Source: Limnobaculum zhutongyuii
GTDB lineage: Bacteria > Pseudomonadota > Gammaproteobacteria > Enterobacterales > Enterobacteriaceae
Assembly: GCF_004295645.1 (NCBI RefSeq)
Contig: NZ_CP034752.1
Location: 3,596,001-3,660,000, forward strand
Direction of reading: 5' to 3'
Length of the DNA stretch: 64,000 nt
Below the pieces are notes generated by a model. That model was not told the origin of the DNA. It ran no database searches and was given only the letters and a program-made list of their open reading frames with translations. Each line of letters opens with the position of its first letter. Positions within the stretch are counted from its first letter, which is position 1. Of this stretch, positions 52,652-61,538 are shown one piece after another. A program made the translations under genes and the position numbers.

Positions 52652-53498
52652 ATTAATGGCATTTTTTAGCGAAAAAGAGAACATCAGGAAACTATCCTTT
52701 TCCATAATATTAAATAGTGGGATTAAGAAATTTCACATACTGAATTATCTATTAATTATTTTTAGACCTTTATTTTTATTATGCGTCACAACAATAAACA
52801 AGTCATCAAAATACCATTGAGCTCTAATAAATATATTTTTAAGAAAACTAAAATCAATATAACCAATTGTTAACCATTGTGTTTTTTAAATTTATTTACA
52901 ATAAACACCGTCTCAATAATGCCTTATATTTTAATTAATTAGATTAAAAACAAGAAATGATCAAATTATCATTTAAAAACAATTATATAATGTGAAATTA
53001 ATTTAGAAATAATTAAACATATCAGGTTGTTACAAATAATAATCAGAAAACAAAATGATATTAATTAATTTCTTTTAAAATAATTAAGTTTTATACTAAT
53101 TTTATTAAATCATTTTAAAATTAATTTAATTACCCAATCAATAAAATTTAATCCAAATTCATATAGGGAAATATAAATATATTAATTTAAATTTACTTAA
53201 ATTAACTTATTTTAGTTCAATTTTTAATTATTATCTTTGTTTGTTTTTTTTGAATAAAACAATTCGATAATGACGAATAATAAATTGATTATCAAACAAG
53301 GTGTAAACAGCATCTTCAATAAAAAGAATATAAATAAAGGAGAAAGTGGCAAAACCTGATATGAGAAGTGTAAGAGTCGCTATCTGATAAAGATTTATTA
53401 CATTTGTTGGTAAGCAGAGCTGGTACAGCAACATGACATAAATTCAGGCTACTGTAACCAGCTACTCATCTTATTGCTAGTTTTCTGGCAATATCCGC
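52652..53498. other. AT-rich intergenic region upstream of the lipid-like cluster
   Basis: These ~850 bases, and especially 52850-53250, are mostly A and T with tracts such as taattaattt and aattaattt, far more AT-rich than the flanking genes. The region separates the lipid-like cluster from pmbA and probably contains the cluster promoter. Long AT-rich promoters near acquired operons are typical H-NS targets in enterobacteria; H-NS binding here is inferred. One small frame (53231-53434) is listed separately. No repeat, tRNA or IS end is seen. Confidence 0.55.
53231..53434 (-). CDS. Possible small membrane protein, doubtful
   Basis: This 67-codon frame in the AT-rich region has a hydrophobic stretch (ATLTLLISGFATFSFIYILF) and a basic tail (FKKNKQR). 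It lacks a clear ribosome site and I recognise no family. Hydrophobic frames arise easily in AT-rich DNA, so it may be chance. Confidence 0.2.
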   Translation of the reverse strand: MLLYQLCLPTNVINLYQIATLTLLISGFATFSFIYILFIEDAVYTLFDNQFIIRHYRIVLFKKNKQR

Positions 53499-54839
53499 TT
53501 ACTCACCCGCTATCTTCATCTGCTCCAGCAGAACGGAACCACATTGAATGTTACTGCGGGTTTCGATGTCATCACCAATGGTGACCATATTACGGAACAT
53601 ATCTTTCAGGTTACCAGCAATGGTAATTTCACTAACCGGATACTGAATTTCGCCATTCTCAACCCAGAAGCCAGCAGCACCACGGGAGTAATCACCGGTT
53701 ACCGTACTAACGCCCTGTCCCATCAGTTCAGTGACTAACAGACCGCGATCCAGCTGTTTTAACATGGCATCAAAATCATTTCCCTGGCCTTTGATACGCC
53801 AGTTATGGATGCCGCCGGCATGACCTGTATTGGTCATATTTAATTTACGTGCTGAATAGCTGGTCAGAAGATAGGTTTCCAGTACTCCGGATTTGACGAT
53901 ATCGCGGGTTTGAGTACGAATACCTTCACTGTCAAACGGCGTTGAAGCCATTCCTTTAAGCAGATGTGGATATTCACCAATGGTCAGCCAGTCCGGCAGA
54001 ATCTGCTGACCTAAATGATCCAGTAAGAAAGAGGATTTGCGATAAATATTTCCACCGCTGATGGCAGAAACCAGATGCCCGAATAGCCCGGTGGCCACTT
54101 CAGCAGCAAACATCACCGGTGCCTGCATGGTTGCCAGTTTACGCGGATTCAAACGCGCCAGCGTACGGCGTGCGGTCTCCTGCCCTACCCACTCAGCGCT
54201 TTTTAAATCGACAATATCGCGACCAATGGTGTAAGCATAATCACGCTCCATATCACCATTATGTTCGGCAATCACACAGCACGACATAGAATGACGGCTG
54301 GAGCAGTAGCTTTGCAGCATACCGTAGCTGTTACCATAAACTTTGATGCCATAATGGCTGTTAAAGCTGCCGCCTTCACTGTTGGTAATACGGCTGTCTG
54401 CTGACATAGCGCTACGCTCTGCCAGTGCTGCCTGTTGAATAAAACGTTCCGCATCCAGTTCCGTTGGGTGGAACAGGTCTAAATCCGGCGATTCAAAAGC
54501 CATCAGATCACGTTCGCCCAGCCCGGAATAAGGGTCCGGTGAAGTATAGCGAGCAATATCCAACGCGGCCTGAACGGTGCGGGCGATAGCGTCCGGACTT
54601 AAATCCGTCGACGAGGCATTGCCCTTACGTTGCTGGTGATAAACCGTAATGCCTAACGCACCATCACTGTTAAACTCCACGTTTTCCACTTCACCAAACC
54701 GGGTCGATACGCCAATACCGGTAGATTTATTAATGGCAACTTCCGCGGCGTCTGAAGCGACTTTAGCAAGCTCCAGTGCCTGGGCAACCGCCTGCTCTAA
54801 CATTTTACGTTGTTCTGCAACTTGAGTGACTATTTTCAT
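53499..54839 (-). CDS. pmbA: Metalloprotease PmbA (TldE)
   Basis: PmbA/TldE forms a heterodimeric protease with TldD that trims peptides such as microcin B17 and CcdA. The 446-residue protein has the family features: SNSEGGSFNSHYGIKVYG-type N-lobe elements, MQAPVMFAAEVATGLFGHLVSAISGG, and TNTGHAGGIHNWRIKGQGNDFD near the C terminus. As expected for the TldE subunit, it lacks the HExxxH zinc motif of TldD. It is divergent from darP, as in E. coli. Confidence 0.95.
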   Translation of the reverse strand: MKIVTQVAEQRKMLEQAVAQALELAKVASDAAEVAINKSTGIGVSTRFGEVENVEFNSDGALGITVYHQQRKGNASSTDLSPDAIARTVQAALDIARYTSPDPYSGLGERDLMAFESPDLDLFHPTELDAERFIQQAALAERSAMSADSRITNSEGGSFNSHYGIKVYGNSYGMLQSYCSSRHSMSCCVIAEHNGDMERDYAYTIGRDIVDLKSAEWVGQETARRTLARLNPRKLATMQAPVMFAAEVATGLFGHLVSAISGGNIYRKSSFLLDHLGQQILPDWLTIGEYPHLLKGMASTPFDSEGIRTQTRDIVKSGVLETYLLTSYSARKLNMTNTGHAGGIHNWRIKGQGNDFDAMLKQLDRGLLVTELMGQGVSTVTGDYSRGAAGFWVENGEIQYPVSEITIAGNLKDMFRNMVTIGDDIETRSNIQCGSVLLEQMKIAGE

Positions 54840-55056
54840 TGTTCAGGGCTCTGCCATCATCAGAAAAGAATTGAATGAAGTTTAACAGGATATGCGTCCG
54901 ATTTCGCAGAAAGCCAACAACCTGTTAAGATTAATCTCCAGATTTCGTCCCCGGCACTAGCCTATTCGGACGCTGTTTATCCTATAATAATGGAAAAACA
55001 GAAAGAGATTAATGGATTACCCATTTTAAGCATCCTGATTTAGGTTAAGTAACAAT

Positions 55057-55614
55057 ATGAATAAATTCGATAATGACAACGAATGGCTTGATGACGAGCT
55101 TCCCGGCGAAGAGCAGGAAGACGATGAGATCATTTGGGTCAGCAAAAGTGAAATTAAACGGGACGCTGAAGTACTCAAAGATCTCGGCACCGAGTTAGTT
55201 AAGCTGGGTAAAAACGCTCTGGAACGTATTCCGTTGGATGAAGATCTGCGCGCCGCCATTAATCTGGCACAGCGGATTAAAAAGGAAGGCTATCGCCGCC
55301 AAATCCAGCTGATTGGTAAGATGTTGCGTTCACGTGATGTGGAACCCATTCAAACCGCGTTGGATAAGCTAAAAAACCGCCATAACCAACAGGTATCGCT
55401 ATTCCATAAGCTGGAGAACCTGCGCGACCGCTTGATAGACCACGGTGATGATGCCATCTCTGATGTATTGGAGCTTTATCCTCACGGTGACCGCCAGCAG
55501 TTGCGTTCACTGGTACGTGCCGCACAAAAAGAGCGTGCAGGAAATAAACCACCGAAAAATTCACGTTTAATATTCCAGTATTTGAAAGAGTTGGCTGAAG
55601 CCTCTCAGGAATAA
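55057..55614 (+). CDS. darP: Ribosome-associated protein DarP (YjgA)
   Basis: DarP is an assembly factor that associates with late 50S ribosome precursors. The 185-residue protein has an acidic N terminus (DNDNEWLDDELPGEEQEDDEIIWVSKSEIKRDAE-like region) and the DUF615 helical core (DLGTELVKLGKNALERIPLDEDLRAAI, RRQIQLIGKMLRSRDVE). The C terminus is LRSLVRAAQKERAGNKPPKNSR. It sits divergent from pmbA as in E. coli. A palindromic hairpin follows the stop. Confidence 0.94.
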   Translation: MNKFDNDNEWLDDELPGEEQEDDEIIWVSKSEIKRDAEVLKDLGTELVKLGKNALERIPLDEDLRAAINLAQRIKKEGYRRQIQLIGKMLRSRDVEPIQTALDKLKNRHNQQVSLFHKLENLRDRLIDHGDDAISDVLELYPHGDRQQLRSLVRAAQKERAGNKPPKNSRLIFQYLKELAEASQE

Positions 55615-55630
55615 TCATCCAAATGCAGAT

Positions 55631-55664
55631 TTACCAGCACTCCTGGCTTCAGGAATGCTGGTAA
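55631..55664 (+). terminator. Hairpin after darP
   Basis: The outer arms ttaccagca and tgctggtaa enclose inner arms tcctg and cagga. There is no T-run, so it is either a weak terminator or a 3'-end stabilising hairpin, 16 bases after the darP stop. Bases 55665-55859 then hold no gene and presumably the promoter of the following operon. Confidence 0.55.
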
Positions 55665-55859
55665 CCTCATGTTTCAACTCTCACCTTCATTTTAAATCCT
55701 CAATAGCCACTCACTACAGGCGCTCTTCTTTACGCCACTTTTTCCGATCGCCAGTAACGAAATATCAAAAATCCCCGCTCTGGATGTGCCCGTAACCTCT
55801 AAGTCCACCTACCTATAAATAATTAGAATACCCATAACTTTATTATGGGGAATCAAAAA

Positions 55860-57536
55860 ATGAAAAATAACACAATGTTCACCCTTGTTACCGGTGCTCT
55901 GGTCGCTGGCTCTTTATTTAGTGGAAGCTTAATGGCACAGGAATCACTGGTACTCAACGGGCATAACCTGACTCTGGCCGATGCCTGGAGCGTCGCTGCG
56001 CAGGGTAAGAGTGTAAAAATCGACCCTGCGGCTATGGAACGGGTAAAAAAATCAAATCAGCTACTGATGCTGGCGGCAGAACAGGGCGTACCGGTTTATG
56101 GTTTAACCGTTGGCGTTGGCCTGAACAAAGACAAATCGTTATTCGATGCCCACGGTCGTTTAAGTCCTGAAGTGATGGAGGCATCCAAAGCCTTTAACCG
56201 TAACGCGCTACGCGCCCACGGAGCAGGAGTTGGTCCGGATATGCCGGTTGATATGGTTCGTCTGGCCATGGTGATTCGTCTAAACACGATGCTAACCGGC
56301 GCGACCGGCGCTCAGCCTTACGTGGCAGAACTGTATGAGAAATTCCTCAATCAGGGCATTACGCCAGTAGTGCCGTCTCAGGGTTCGGTAGGGGAAGCGG
56401 ACATTACTTTAGCCTCCCATATCGGGGATGCCATGATGGGAGAGTGGCGCGTTAGCGTAAACAACAAGGTAATTCCTGCCGAAGAAGCGCTAAAAAATGC
56501 CGGTATCACCCCGCTGGACCCTATTGGTAAAGATGCCCTTTCCATTCTGTCCACCAACGCTATCTCTACCGCTTACTCTGCAAAAGCGATTATGGATGCA
56601 CAACAGATTGTCGATATTACCCCAGTGGTATTTGGTCTTAGTCTGGAAGGGCTAAACGGTAATGTCTCTCCGGTGTTACCACAAAATATTAACGTTCGCC
56701 CATTCTCCGGGTTGGATGACAGTGCTAAATCAATCCGTGATGTTCTGACCGGTTCCTATTTGTGGGAGAAAAATGATGCTCGCCCGCTGCAAGATCCGCT
56801 CTCTTTCCGCACTACCGTGTTTGCCTTAAACGAAGCAAAACGCGATTTGGTTAATGCTCAGCAGATGCTATCGGTTCAAATGAATAGCTCTGACGATAAC
56901 CCTGCCGTGATTCTGGATGCCACTCAGGAGTACGCAGACAATAGCCAGGTTAAACAGTACTACGTACAGGGCAAAGACGTTAAAGGAGCCATCTACCCCA
57001 GCGCCAACTTTGAGCCATTGCCGCTGGCTTTAGCAGTACAAAAACTGTCGCTGTCATTAGGTCATCTTTCCCATAATAGCGTGCAGCGCACGCTGCATTT
57101 ATCCGACGATCATTTCACCGGTTTAAGCCGTTTTCTGACCGCGAAAGATAACCCCGGCCATGCATTTGGTGCGATCCAGAAACCTCAGGTTGCTCTGCAT
57201 TCTCAGATTGTTGATTTAGCTAACCCGGTCTCTCTGGATGGACAAGTCATGGCTGGTACCATTGAAGATACCTTCACCAATAATCTGTATGCCTCTCAAC
57301 GCTTACAGCGCATCGTCGACAATATGAATGTGATATATGGCCTGGAGTTGCTGCATTCCACTCAGGCTATCGATTTACGCAAAACGATCATGCCGAAGAT
57401 GACAATGGGGAAACAGACTGAAGCGCTGTATCAGGCTTATCGCAAAGTGGTTCCTTTTGTCGATCAGGACCGTATTTACAGCGATGACATCAAAAACAGT
57501 GCCGATCTTGTTGCCGGTTATCACAGCCAGAAATAG
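55860..57536 (+). CDS. Exported histidine/aromatic ammonia-lyase-like protein lacking the MIO motif
   Basis: The protein (558 residues from the ATG at 55860, with GGGG upstream) has a Sec signal peptide ending near SLMA-QES and an ammonia-lyase fold of the HAL/PAL/TAL superfamily. The N-terminal loop VYGLTVGVG keeps the catalytic-base tyrosine. In the cofactor region GSVGEADITLASHIG the usual Ala-Ser-Gly of GSVGASGDLAPLAH is Glu-Ala-Asp, so the MIO group should not form. QDPLSFRT has Leu for the second catalytic Tyr, and the NGT triplet is changed. IEDTFTNN matches the conserved glutamate region. Its neighbour is a urocanate/fumarate-reductase-like flavoprotein, so a periplasmic enoate or binding role is likely. 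True lyase activity is doubtful. Confidence 0.8.
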   Translation: MKNNTMFTLVTGALVAGSLFSGSLMAQESLVLNGHNLTLADAWSVAAQGKSVKIDPAAMERVKKSNQLLMLAAEQGVPVYGLTVGVGLNKDKSLFDAHGRLSPEVMEASKAFNRNALRAHGAGVGPDMPVDMVRLAMVIRLNTMLTGATGAQPYVAELYEKFLNQGITPVVPSQGSVGEADITLASHIGDAMMGEWRVSVNNKVIPAEEALKNAGITPLDPIGKDALSILSTNAISTAYSAKAIMDAQQIVDITPVVFGLSLEGLNGNVSPVLPQNINVRPFSGLDDSAKSIRDVLTGSYLWEKNDARPLQDPLSFRTTVFALNEAKRDLVNAQQMLSVQMNSSDDNPAVILDATQEYADNSQVKQYYVQGKDVKGAIYPSANFEPLPLALAVQKLSLSLGHLSHNSVQRTLHLSDDHFTGLSRFLTAKDNPGHAFGAIQKPQVALHSQIVDLANPVSLDGQVMAGTIEDTFTNNLYASQRLQRIVDNMNVIYGLELLHSTQAIDLRKTIMPKMTMGKQTEALYQAYRKVVPFVDQDRIYSDDIKNSADLVAGYHSQK

Positions 57537-57555
57537 AGGTGGAAAGGGAATTATT

Positions 57556-59178
57556 ATGAGTAACAGCAAAAAAACGTTACCGCCAGACAGCATTAATAAC
57601 CCAACCCGGCGCAGCTTCCTGACGAAAGGAGCGCTGCTGGCAACGGGAGGTGTTATGTCTCTGGCTATGGCACCCGCTCAGGCAACACCGGTAACGATCA
57701 ATGTGCCAGAGACAGTTACCGGCGGCAGAACTCGTTTTCATCAAATCTATGATGTGATTGTAGTTGGCAGCGGCTTTGCCGGCCTTGCTGCCGCGCTGGA
57801 GGCGAAAAGTCACGGACTGAGCGTTTTGGTTATAGAGAAAATGGCAGTATTTGGCGGTAACTCGACCATTAACGGCGGCGCTTTCGCCGTTGCTGGTTCG
57901 CCACAGCAAAAAGAGGCGGGTATTCAGGATTCTCCGGAGCTGATGTATCAGGACATGCTGAAAGCGGGACGTGGGTTGAATCATCGGGACATTCTGCACG
58001 TATTAGTTAATGGCACTCAGGAAGCCTATGAGTTCACGCTTAAACACGGTGTCCGGTACAAACCTTTTGTTCAACATTTCGGGGGACACTCTGTTCCCCG
58101 TACCCTGCAAACGGTTGAGAGTTCTGGTGCCGGAATCATCATGCCGATGCGTCAATCAGCACAAAAGCTGGGGATTATCTTTAAGTCTCGCTGCAAGTTT
58201 GAATCCTTTATTCAGGATAATCAGCAAACCGTGGTTGGTATTGAAGTAAAAGAGAACTACTACTTTCCCGATGAAAACTCCGGGTTACAAAAAAACTATG
58301 GCGCTCGCTATGGGGTCATTATGTGCAGCGGCGGCTTTAGCAACGACCTGCGTTTTCGCATGATTCAGGACCCTCAGCTGGTTAGCGACTTAGACACCAC
58401 TAACCATCAGGGTGCTACCGCAGAAGGTATTCTGGCGATGCTAAAAATTGGTGCAACGCCGGTACAGCTCGATCTGATTCAACTGGGGCCCTGGTCATCT
58501 CCGGATGAGAAAGGCTTCGGTAACGTTTCTCAGTTTAATACTATTGCCGGTTACCCGATGGGAATTATGGTGGATGCGCGTACCGGTAAACGTTTTACCA
58601 ACGAGCTGGCTGACCGTAAAGCGCGTGAAGATGCCATTCTTGCTCAGCGCGATGAGCAGGGAAATCCCGTGTATCCCATCTGTTTCACCAATAAGGAAGG
58701 GGCCAAAAATGCCCAAAGTTTGCCTGCTGCATTGAAATATCAGGTTGCCTGGCAGTTTGACACTCTGAAACAGTTGGCAGATCACTTCTCTCTCCCTTAT
58801 GACAATTTGCAAAAAGAGGTGGATGAGTACAACACCGCCGTTGCCAACGGCGGTGGCGATCGCTTAGGAAAAGATGTTAGTCGGGCAATTTCACTGGCAG
58901 AAGGCCCCTATTTTGCCGTTCGCGTCTGGCCCAAAGTGCATTACACCATGGGTGGCGTACAGATTAACCCAAATGCTCAAGTGTTAAATTCACTTTCGGG
59001 TAACCCTATTCAGGGGCTCTATGCCGCAGGTGAAGTCACCGGTGGTCCACATGGGGCCAGCCGGTTAGGCAGTTGTGCTGTTGCTGATGGGTTAGTACTG
59101 GGCCGTATTGCCGGTGCTCATGTCGCCACTCAAACCGCCAACCCATTGTTTAGCACTTCAGATTCAGATAACGCCTGA
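57556..59178 (+). CDS. Tat-exported flavoprotein, fumarate/urocanate reductase-like
   Basis: This 540-residue protein has a twin-arginine signal (NPTRRSFLTKGALLATGG) and the FAD-binding fold of flavocytochrome c (IVVGSGFAGLAAALEA, INGGAFAVAG). Residues expected for reduction of an unsaturated acid are visible. GKRFTNELADRKARED holds the arginine/glutamate part, VHYTMGGVQI the histidine and GASRLGSCAVADGLVLGRIAG the C-terminal arginine. No heme or FMN domain is attached; hemes are supplied by the next gene. The start at 57556 (GGAAAGGGAATT upstream) is 19 bases after the lyase-like gene. Urocanate or a cinnamate-type acid is the suggested acceptor because of that neighbour, but fumarate or others cannot be excluded. 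Confidence 0.85.
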   Translation: MSNSKKTLPPDSINNPTRRSFLTKGALLATGGVMSLAMAPAQATPVTINVPETVTGGRTRFHQIYDVIVVGSGFAGLAAALEAKSHGLSVLVIEKMAVFGGNSTINGGAFAVAGSPQQKEAGIQDSPELMYQDMLKAGRGLNHRDILHVLVNGTQEAYEFTLKHGVRYKPFVQHFGGHSVPRTLQTVESSGAGIIMPMRQSAQKLGIIFKSRCKFESFIQDNQQTVVGIEVKENYYFPDENSGLQKNYGARYGVIMCSGGFSNDLRFRMIQDPQLVSDLDTTNHQGATAEGILAMLKIGATPVQLDLIQLGPWSSPDEKGFGNVSQFNTIAGYPMGIMVDARTGKRFTNELADRKAREDAILAQRDEQGNPVYPICFTNKEGAKNAQSLPAALKYQVAWQFDTLKQLADHFSLPYDNLQKEVDEYNTAVANGGGDRLGKDVSRAISLAEGPYFAVRVWPKVHYTMGGVQINPNAQVLNSLSGNPIQGLYAAGEVTGGPHGASRLGSCAVADGLVLGRIAGAHVATQTANPLFSTSDSDNA

Positions 59179-59195
59179 GGAGACGGGAGAAACTT

Positions 59196-59627
59196 ATGTC
59201 TATCTATCAACGTATCGCCGTCATCTTAGTTGCGCTATTTAGCCTTTCTGTATGGGCGCAAAACGATAAGCCAACGGCTGACGACGCAAAAGCATTTCAG
59301 CAAAAGTTAAGCGACATTACCATTAAACCTTACCATCAGCCGCTGGCGGCAACAGGCCGCGATGCCAGTTGCCAGCTTTGTCACGGCGCTAAAACGCCAA
59401 CCACACCAGCTAACGACAGTAATTGTCTGACCTGTCACGGCAGCCTCGATCAAATTGCCGCTATGACGGAACCGAAGTCAAAAGAGGGTCATCCGGAACC
59501 TAATCCGCATAACTCGATTCACTACGGTAAAGATGTTCCCTGTAGCACCTGCCATAGCGAACACAAGCCATCACAGGTCTATTGCAACAGCTGCCATTTA
59601 TTCAAATACCCGAATATGAAACCCTGA
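59196..59627 (+). CDS. Periplasmic tetraheme c-type cytochrome
   Basis: The 143-residue protein has a Sec signal (MSIYQRIAVILVALFSLSVWA) and four CXXCH heme sites: CQLCH, CLTCH, CSTCH and CNSCH. Size and spacing fit the tetraheme domain that is fused to the flavin domain in Shewanella-type flavocytochrome c. Here it is a separate subunit, 17 bases after the flavoprotein gene. It probably carries electrons from the membrane cytochrome to the flavoprotein. Confidence 0.9.
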   Translation: MSIYQRIAVILVALFSLSVWAQNDKPTADDAKAFQQKLSDITIKPYHQPLAATGRDASCQLCHGAKTPTTPANDSNCLTCHGSLDQIAAMTEPKSKEGHPEPNPHNSIHYGKDVPCSTCHSEHKPSQVYCNSCHLFKYPNMKP

Positions 59628-59637
59628 TGAGGATGTT

Positions 59638-61278
59638 ATGAAAACAATATCAATGGGGAAATGGCTGGGGTACCTGATCCGCTCACTGAGTCTGCTGGGG
59701 TTACTCACTCTTAGCCATGGACCGCTGGCAGTTGAAGTCAACAATAGTCAGTGTCTGAGTTGCCATAGTGACAGTGATATCCATGCGGTCACTTCTGATA
59801 ATGCAGGGGCAAAACTGTTTATTGCAGAAGAAGCCTATCAGGAGAGCGTTCACGCCACGGTACCCTGTGTTGCCTGCCACCAGAGTGAACAAGGCAATGC
59901 CGGATTTGAGGCACTTCCTCATACGCAAACGACTGTCGCGACCAACAGCTGTGAAAGTTGCCATGGGCTGGTACAGCACAAAATTACCGATGCGTGGAAA
60001 AACAGTGTTCACATCAGCAAAACTGAGAAGGATGGAAAGAATAAGTTCAGCTGTGAATCCTGTCATGATGCACATACCATGCAAAGCAGTGTGATAACCA
60101 AGCCTACTGTGCAACAGGTTGCCTCCTCTAATGCGTTGTGTACTGACTGTCACACCAGAGCGGTAGAATATCAGGCGCTGTCTGGCGGCAAAAAAGTAAC
60201 AGAGCAGGATTTGACTCACGCCTCTATTCCTAATGCCGCTTTGCACCTGGGCTCATTACGCTGCATTGACTGCCATGCGGGCAGCAACGATCTGACATTG
60301 CACAATATCGTGCCGGCAAAAGAGAGCGTCAGCTGTAATCAATGCCACAGCGACGAGTCTATTCTGGTTCAACGCCGCCATTTTGCACCAACGGAGCAAA
60401 ACATCGCAGGCAGCCGACTGAATCAGGGGCTGTTTGATGATAAATCGCTACAGGAGAAGCTGAACTCACTGGGTGGGATTCCGGCCCAACAAGAGATTCA
60501 ATGGGTGAATGGGTCACTGTTTAACAACAGCTATCTGATTGGCGCTAACGGTGATGTACGACTGGATCGCGCCATTATGTGGCTGGCGGCTGCCCTGCTG
60601 ATTATGCTTGCATTACATGGTTTATTGCGTCTGATCATCAGCAAAACACAGTCTGGCGGTCAATGGCATAAGACCTATCTGTATACCTTACCGGTTCGGA
60701 TATGGCACTGGCTAAACGCGCTCTGTTTTATTCTGCTATTGGTATCGGGCATTGCGATGCACTTTAGTCAGGGTGAGTTGGCAACCTGGGCCGATCTGCA
60801 CAATATCACCGGCCTCACGTTGTGTGCCGTGTGGGTACTGTTTATTGCGGTAAACCTGCTGGGTAATGGTCATCACTATGTGGTGAAACTTAATGGTCTG
60901 TTGGGGCGTCTGCTGCGTCAAACTCGCTATTATCTGTTTGGTATCTTCCGTGGAGAAGCCCATCCGGAGCACCCTTCAGCGCAGAGCAAATTTAACCCTC
61001 TGCAACAGTTAGGCTATGTCGGCGTAATGTACCTGATGGTGCCATTACTTATCGTCACGGGCCTGTTGATGCTGTATCCGGAATACACCCCTGAAATAGT
61101 ATTTGGCCTGCCGGGTAAACAGTTGGTGGCCTATAGTCACTATCTGCTGGCCTCGGTGTCATTATTATTCCTGCTGGTTCACCTCTATCTGTGTACCACG
61201 GGCGATAGTCTTTCAGCTTTGCTGAAGGGAATGTTGGATGGTTATCACCGTCATAAAAATGGTGGAGATAAGCAGTAA
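59638..61278 (+). CDS. Multiheme c / cytochrome b fusion, putative quinol oxidase of the reductase
   Basis: The 546-residue protein begins with a signal or anchor (LIRSLSLLGLLTLSHGPLAV) followed by a periplasmic part with seven CXXCH sites (CLSCH, CVACH, CESCH, CESCH, CTDCH, CIDCH, CNQCH). From about residue 315 it has four to five membrane spans of a cytochrome b561/formate-dehydrogenase-gamma type. Candidate b-heme histidines are in VRIWHWLNALCF, DLHNITG and YSHYLLASVSLLFLLVHLYL. It would take electrons from menaquinol and pass them to the tetraheme cytochrome. It is the last gene of the four-gene operon and ends in a GC-rich hairpin. Confidence 0.85.
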   Translation: MKTISMGKWLGYLIRSLSLLGLLTLSHGPLAVEVNNSQCLSCHSDSDIHAVTSDNAGAKLFIAEEAYQESVHATVPCVACHQSEQGNAGFEALPHTQTTVATNSCESCHGLVQHKITDAWKNSVHISKTEKDGKNKFSCESCHDAHTMQSSVITKPTVQQVASSNALCTDCHTRAVEYQALSGGKKVTEQDLTHASIPNAALHLGSLRCIDCHAGSNDLTLHNIVPAKESVSCNQCHSDESILVQRRHFAPTEQNIAGSRLNQGLFDDKSLQEKLNSLGGIPAQQEIQWVNGSLFNNSYLIGANGDVRLDRAIMWLAAALLIMLALHGLLRLIISKTQSGGQWHKTYLYTLPVRIWHWLNALCFILLLVSGIAMHFSQGELATWADLHNITGLTLCAVWVLFIAVNLLGNGHHYVVKLNGLLGRLLRQTRYYLFGIFRGEAHPEHPSAQSKFNPLQQLGYVGVMYLMVPLLIVTGLLMLYPEYTPEIVFGLPGKQLVAYSHYLLASVSLLFLLVHLYLCTTGDSLSALLKGMLDGYHRHKNGGDKQ

Positions 61279-61290
61279 AACGGTTATATC

Positions 61291-61320
61291 TCCCCCGGGT
61301 TATACCGGGGGAATTCATTT
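61291..61320 (+). terminator. Terminator of the cytochrome operon
   Basis: The arms tcccccgg and ccggggga (8 bp) enclose gttata, followed by a moderately T-rich tail (attcatttct), 12 bases after the cytochrome stop. Confidence 0.65.
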
Positions 61321-61538
61321 CTACGTCAACTCCCAAACGACAAATCCAAAATTAACTTTATTTAACTCATTGTAATAATTGAGTTACCAGTCATTTACAA
61401 TCAACTGAAACATTTAGAAACATTTGCTCTTCTCTTTGAGTTAAATCAGAGAAGCATGGGTTATATGGGCCTACATTATCTACAGGCGACTATATTTCAG
61501 TCGAAATTATCGCGATAGCTTACTAAGGAACGGCCACC

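Noticed and set aside
52652..53498. Insertion sequence or prophage remnant in the AT-rich gap
   Set aside because: I found no terminal inverted repeats, target duplications, transposase or integrase fragments, and no tRNA gene that could serve as attachment site.
55860..57536. Ordinary histidine ammonia-lyase (hutH)
   Set aside because: The protein is exported, lacks the Ala-Ser-Gly cofactor triplet and is not beside hutU, hutI or hutG.
59701..60246. A 181-codon minus-strand frame inside the multiheme cytochrome gene
   Set aside because: The plus strand encodes seven CXXCH sites in order; the antisense frame has no family features and no ribosome site.
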